A stretch of 64,000 nucleotides of DNA. It comes from Muribaculaceae bacterium Isolate-036 (Harlan) (lineage in GTDB: Bacteria; Bacteroidota; Bacteroidia; Bacteroidales; Muribaculaceae). The stretch is taken from positions 206,246-270,245 of the forward strand of contig RIAY01000003.1 in NCBI GenBank assembly GCA_003833075.1, read 5' to 3'. Positions 63,104 through 64,000 of the stretch are shown here, one piece after another. The translations under genes were made by a program, and so were the position numbers. The notes beneath the pieces are model-generated. The model was given only the letters and a program-made list of their open reading frames with translations, was not told the origin of the DNA and made no database searches. Position 1 is the stretch's first letter. Each line of letters opens with the position of its first letter.

Positions 63104-63460
63104 ATGAAAAAACGATTGGTGTCTTTCAGATATGCATGGGAGGGAATCGTTTCCCTTTTCAGCAATGAGAGAAATGCTCAGATTCATCTTGGGGCAGCCG
63201 TTTGCGTTATTACCGCCGGCTGCCTTTTTGATTTGTCGGCAGTGGAGTGGTGTCTGATTTCGCTGTGTATAGGCGGTGTGTTCATGGCGGAGGGTTTCAA
63301 TACCGCAATTGAAAAAGTGTGTGACAAAGTGTCGCCGGAACGCGACCCTCTGGTCAAGACGGCAAAAGATGTTGCCGCCGGTGCTGTTCTTCTTTTTGTA
63401 ATCTCCGCCGTAGTTGTGGGGTTCATCGTGTTTATTCCGCACTTTTTGAAGTTAATCTGA
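63104..63460 (+). CDS. dgkA: Diacylglycerol kinase (DgkA family)
   Basis: 118 residues from ATG 63104; the frame opens inside the PAP2 gene but has no better start. There are three membrane helices. The family core is SFRYAWEGIVSLFSNERNAQIHL with a catalytic Glu region, AEGFNTAIEKVCD, and DPLVKTAKDVAAGAVL. It phosphorylates diacylglycerol, or undecaprenol in Gram-positives, at the inner membrane. It lies 10 bp after the PAP2 gene, probably in the same transcript. Confidence 0.92.
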   Translation: MKKRLVSFRYAWEGIVSLFSNERNAQIHLGAAVCVITAGCLFDLSAVEWCLISLCIGGVFMAEGFNTAIEKVCDKVSPERDPLVKTAKDVAAGAVLLFVISAVVVGFIVFIPHFLKLI

Positions 63461-63608
63461 AATCGGAGAATCCTGGTGTTGGTGTGAACTTAGAGAATAA
63501 GAAATTCTGTTAACATTTTGAAAGAGATTTTAACATTTGTTGATTCGATTAATTATCAATACTTTATCAACGAATAAACCTTTTTATTGGAAAATTGTTG
63601 TAGAAATA

Positions 63609-63640
63609 TTTGCACAGCGGCGAAAAAGGTTATAACTTTG
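63609..63640 (+). promoter_or_regulatory. rRNA operon promoter
   Basis: TTTG (63609-63612), a 20-nt spacer and TAACTTTG (63633-63640) form a full Bacteroidota consensus about 250 nt before 16S. Confidence 0.8.
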
Positions 63641-63890
63641 CAACCGCAAACGGGAAACGACACAACGACAACAAGTCGAGAGTCAAGCACCGGATGCGAA
63701 TAGAACAATGAAATTTTGCCACAAGACAAGCAGCGAGACTGGAAACAGTCAAGTTGAGAGTATAAGGGAAACGAACAGTTTCCGTCAAGATTCCAACTTA
63801 ATAAACAGACGCTTGGGTCGAGACAAACAAACGTAGGCGCGCTTTCGGGCTGTGCCGAAAATATTTTGTAAGAAAAATAAACAAGATATA
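63641..63890 (+). other. rRNA operon leader
   Basis: A transcribed spacer before 16S with small hairpins (GACTGGAAACAGTC near 63740, GGAAACGAACAGTTTCC near 63768). An A-rich tail before 16S probably contains half of the processing stem. I see no coding region. Upstream, 63461-63608 is AT-rich and holds no gene. Confidence 0.6.

Positions 63891-64000
<110 letters not shown>

Overview
The window is a chromosomal segment of a Bacteroidota bacterium, order Bacteroidales, most likely family Muribaculaceae. Four signs support this. The 5' end of a 16S rRNA gene at the right edge has a Muribaculaceae-like V1 stem. Many genes carry the Bacteroidota promoter pattern (-33 TTTG, 19-21 nt, -7 TAnnTTTG). 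There is a PorQ protein plus secreted proteins with type IX secretion C-terminal domains. There are also lineage families: DUF4493/PCMD lipoproteins, DUF6048/DUF6452, DUF4923 and a lipidated TamA (TamL). Family assignment rests on sequence reading only; no search was run.

Layout. 0-8 kb: the end of a large secreted protein, an M6 metalloprotease, two small secreted/lipoprotein genes, a choloylglycine-hydrolase-family enzyme, the DUF6048/DUF6452 pair and a polyprenyl-phosphate glycosyltransferase. 7.9-10.6 kb: tRNA-Lys and two identical tRNA-Asn genes, a secreted glycerophosphodiesterase, rplU-rpmA and rpsO. 10.6-20.2 kb: vanZ-like, tamB, tamL and typA. 20.4-23.9 kb: a small membrane protein, porQ, a TonB-domain protein, a winged-helix protein and rsgA.

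23.9-30.5 kb: a complete type II-C CRISPR-Cas locus. It has a divergent tracrRNA, cas9, cas1, cas2 and an array of 17 identical 47-bp repeats with 16 spacers. Anti-repeat pairing shows that crRNAs are read on the minus strand, opposite to the cas genes. Each repeat contains a well-spaced Bacteroidota promoter pointing into the next spacer, so the array may be leaderless with one promoter per spacer. This is the most interesting system in the window. A DUF4143 ATPase gene follows the array.

32-36 kb: rpmH (too short for most ORF callers), efp, a glycosyltransferase, a RadC-like protein and a GH3 lipoprotein. 36-40.1 kb: a 5'-nucleotidase, a 40-unit 9-bp minisatellite, gpmI and rplS. 40.4-52.7 kb: housekeeping genes (folP-cdaA, dnaB, menA, an ADP-ribosylglycohydrolase, tadA, ispH-cmk-glgB, a fused AAA-DUF4435 protein, ribE and a DUF4923 protein). 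52.9-62.5 kb: a six-gene cell-surface operon of DUF4493/PCMD lipoproteins and two outer-membrane beta-barrels, followed by PAP2 phosphatase and diacylglycerol kinase genes. 63.5-64 kb: an rRNA operon promoter, leader and the 16S start.

Several gene ends are marked by unusually long perfect palindromes (28, 27, 33 and 22 bp arms) that probably act as terminators, in two cases between convergent genes.
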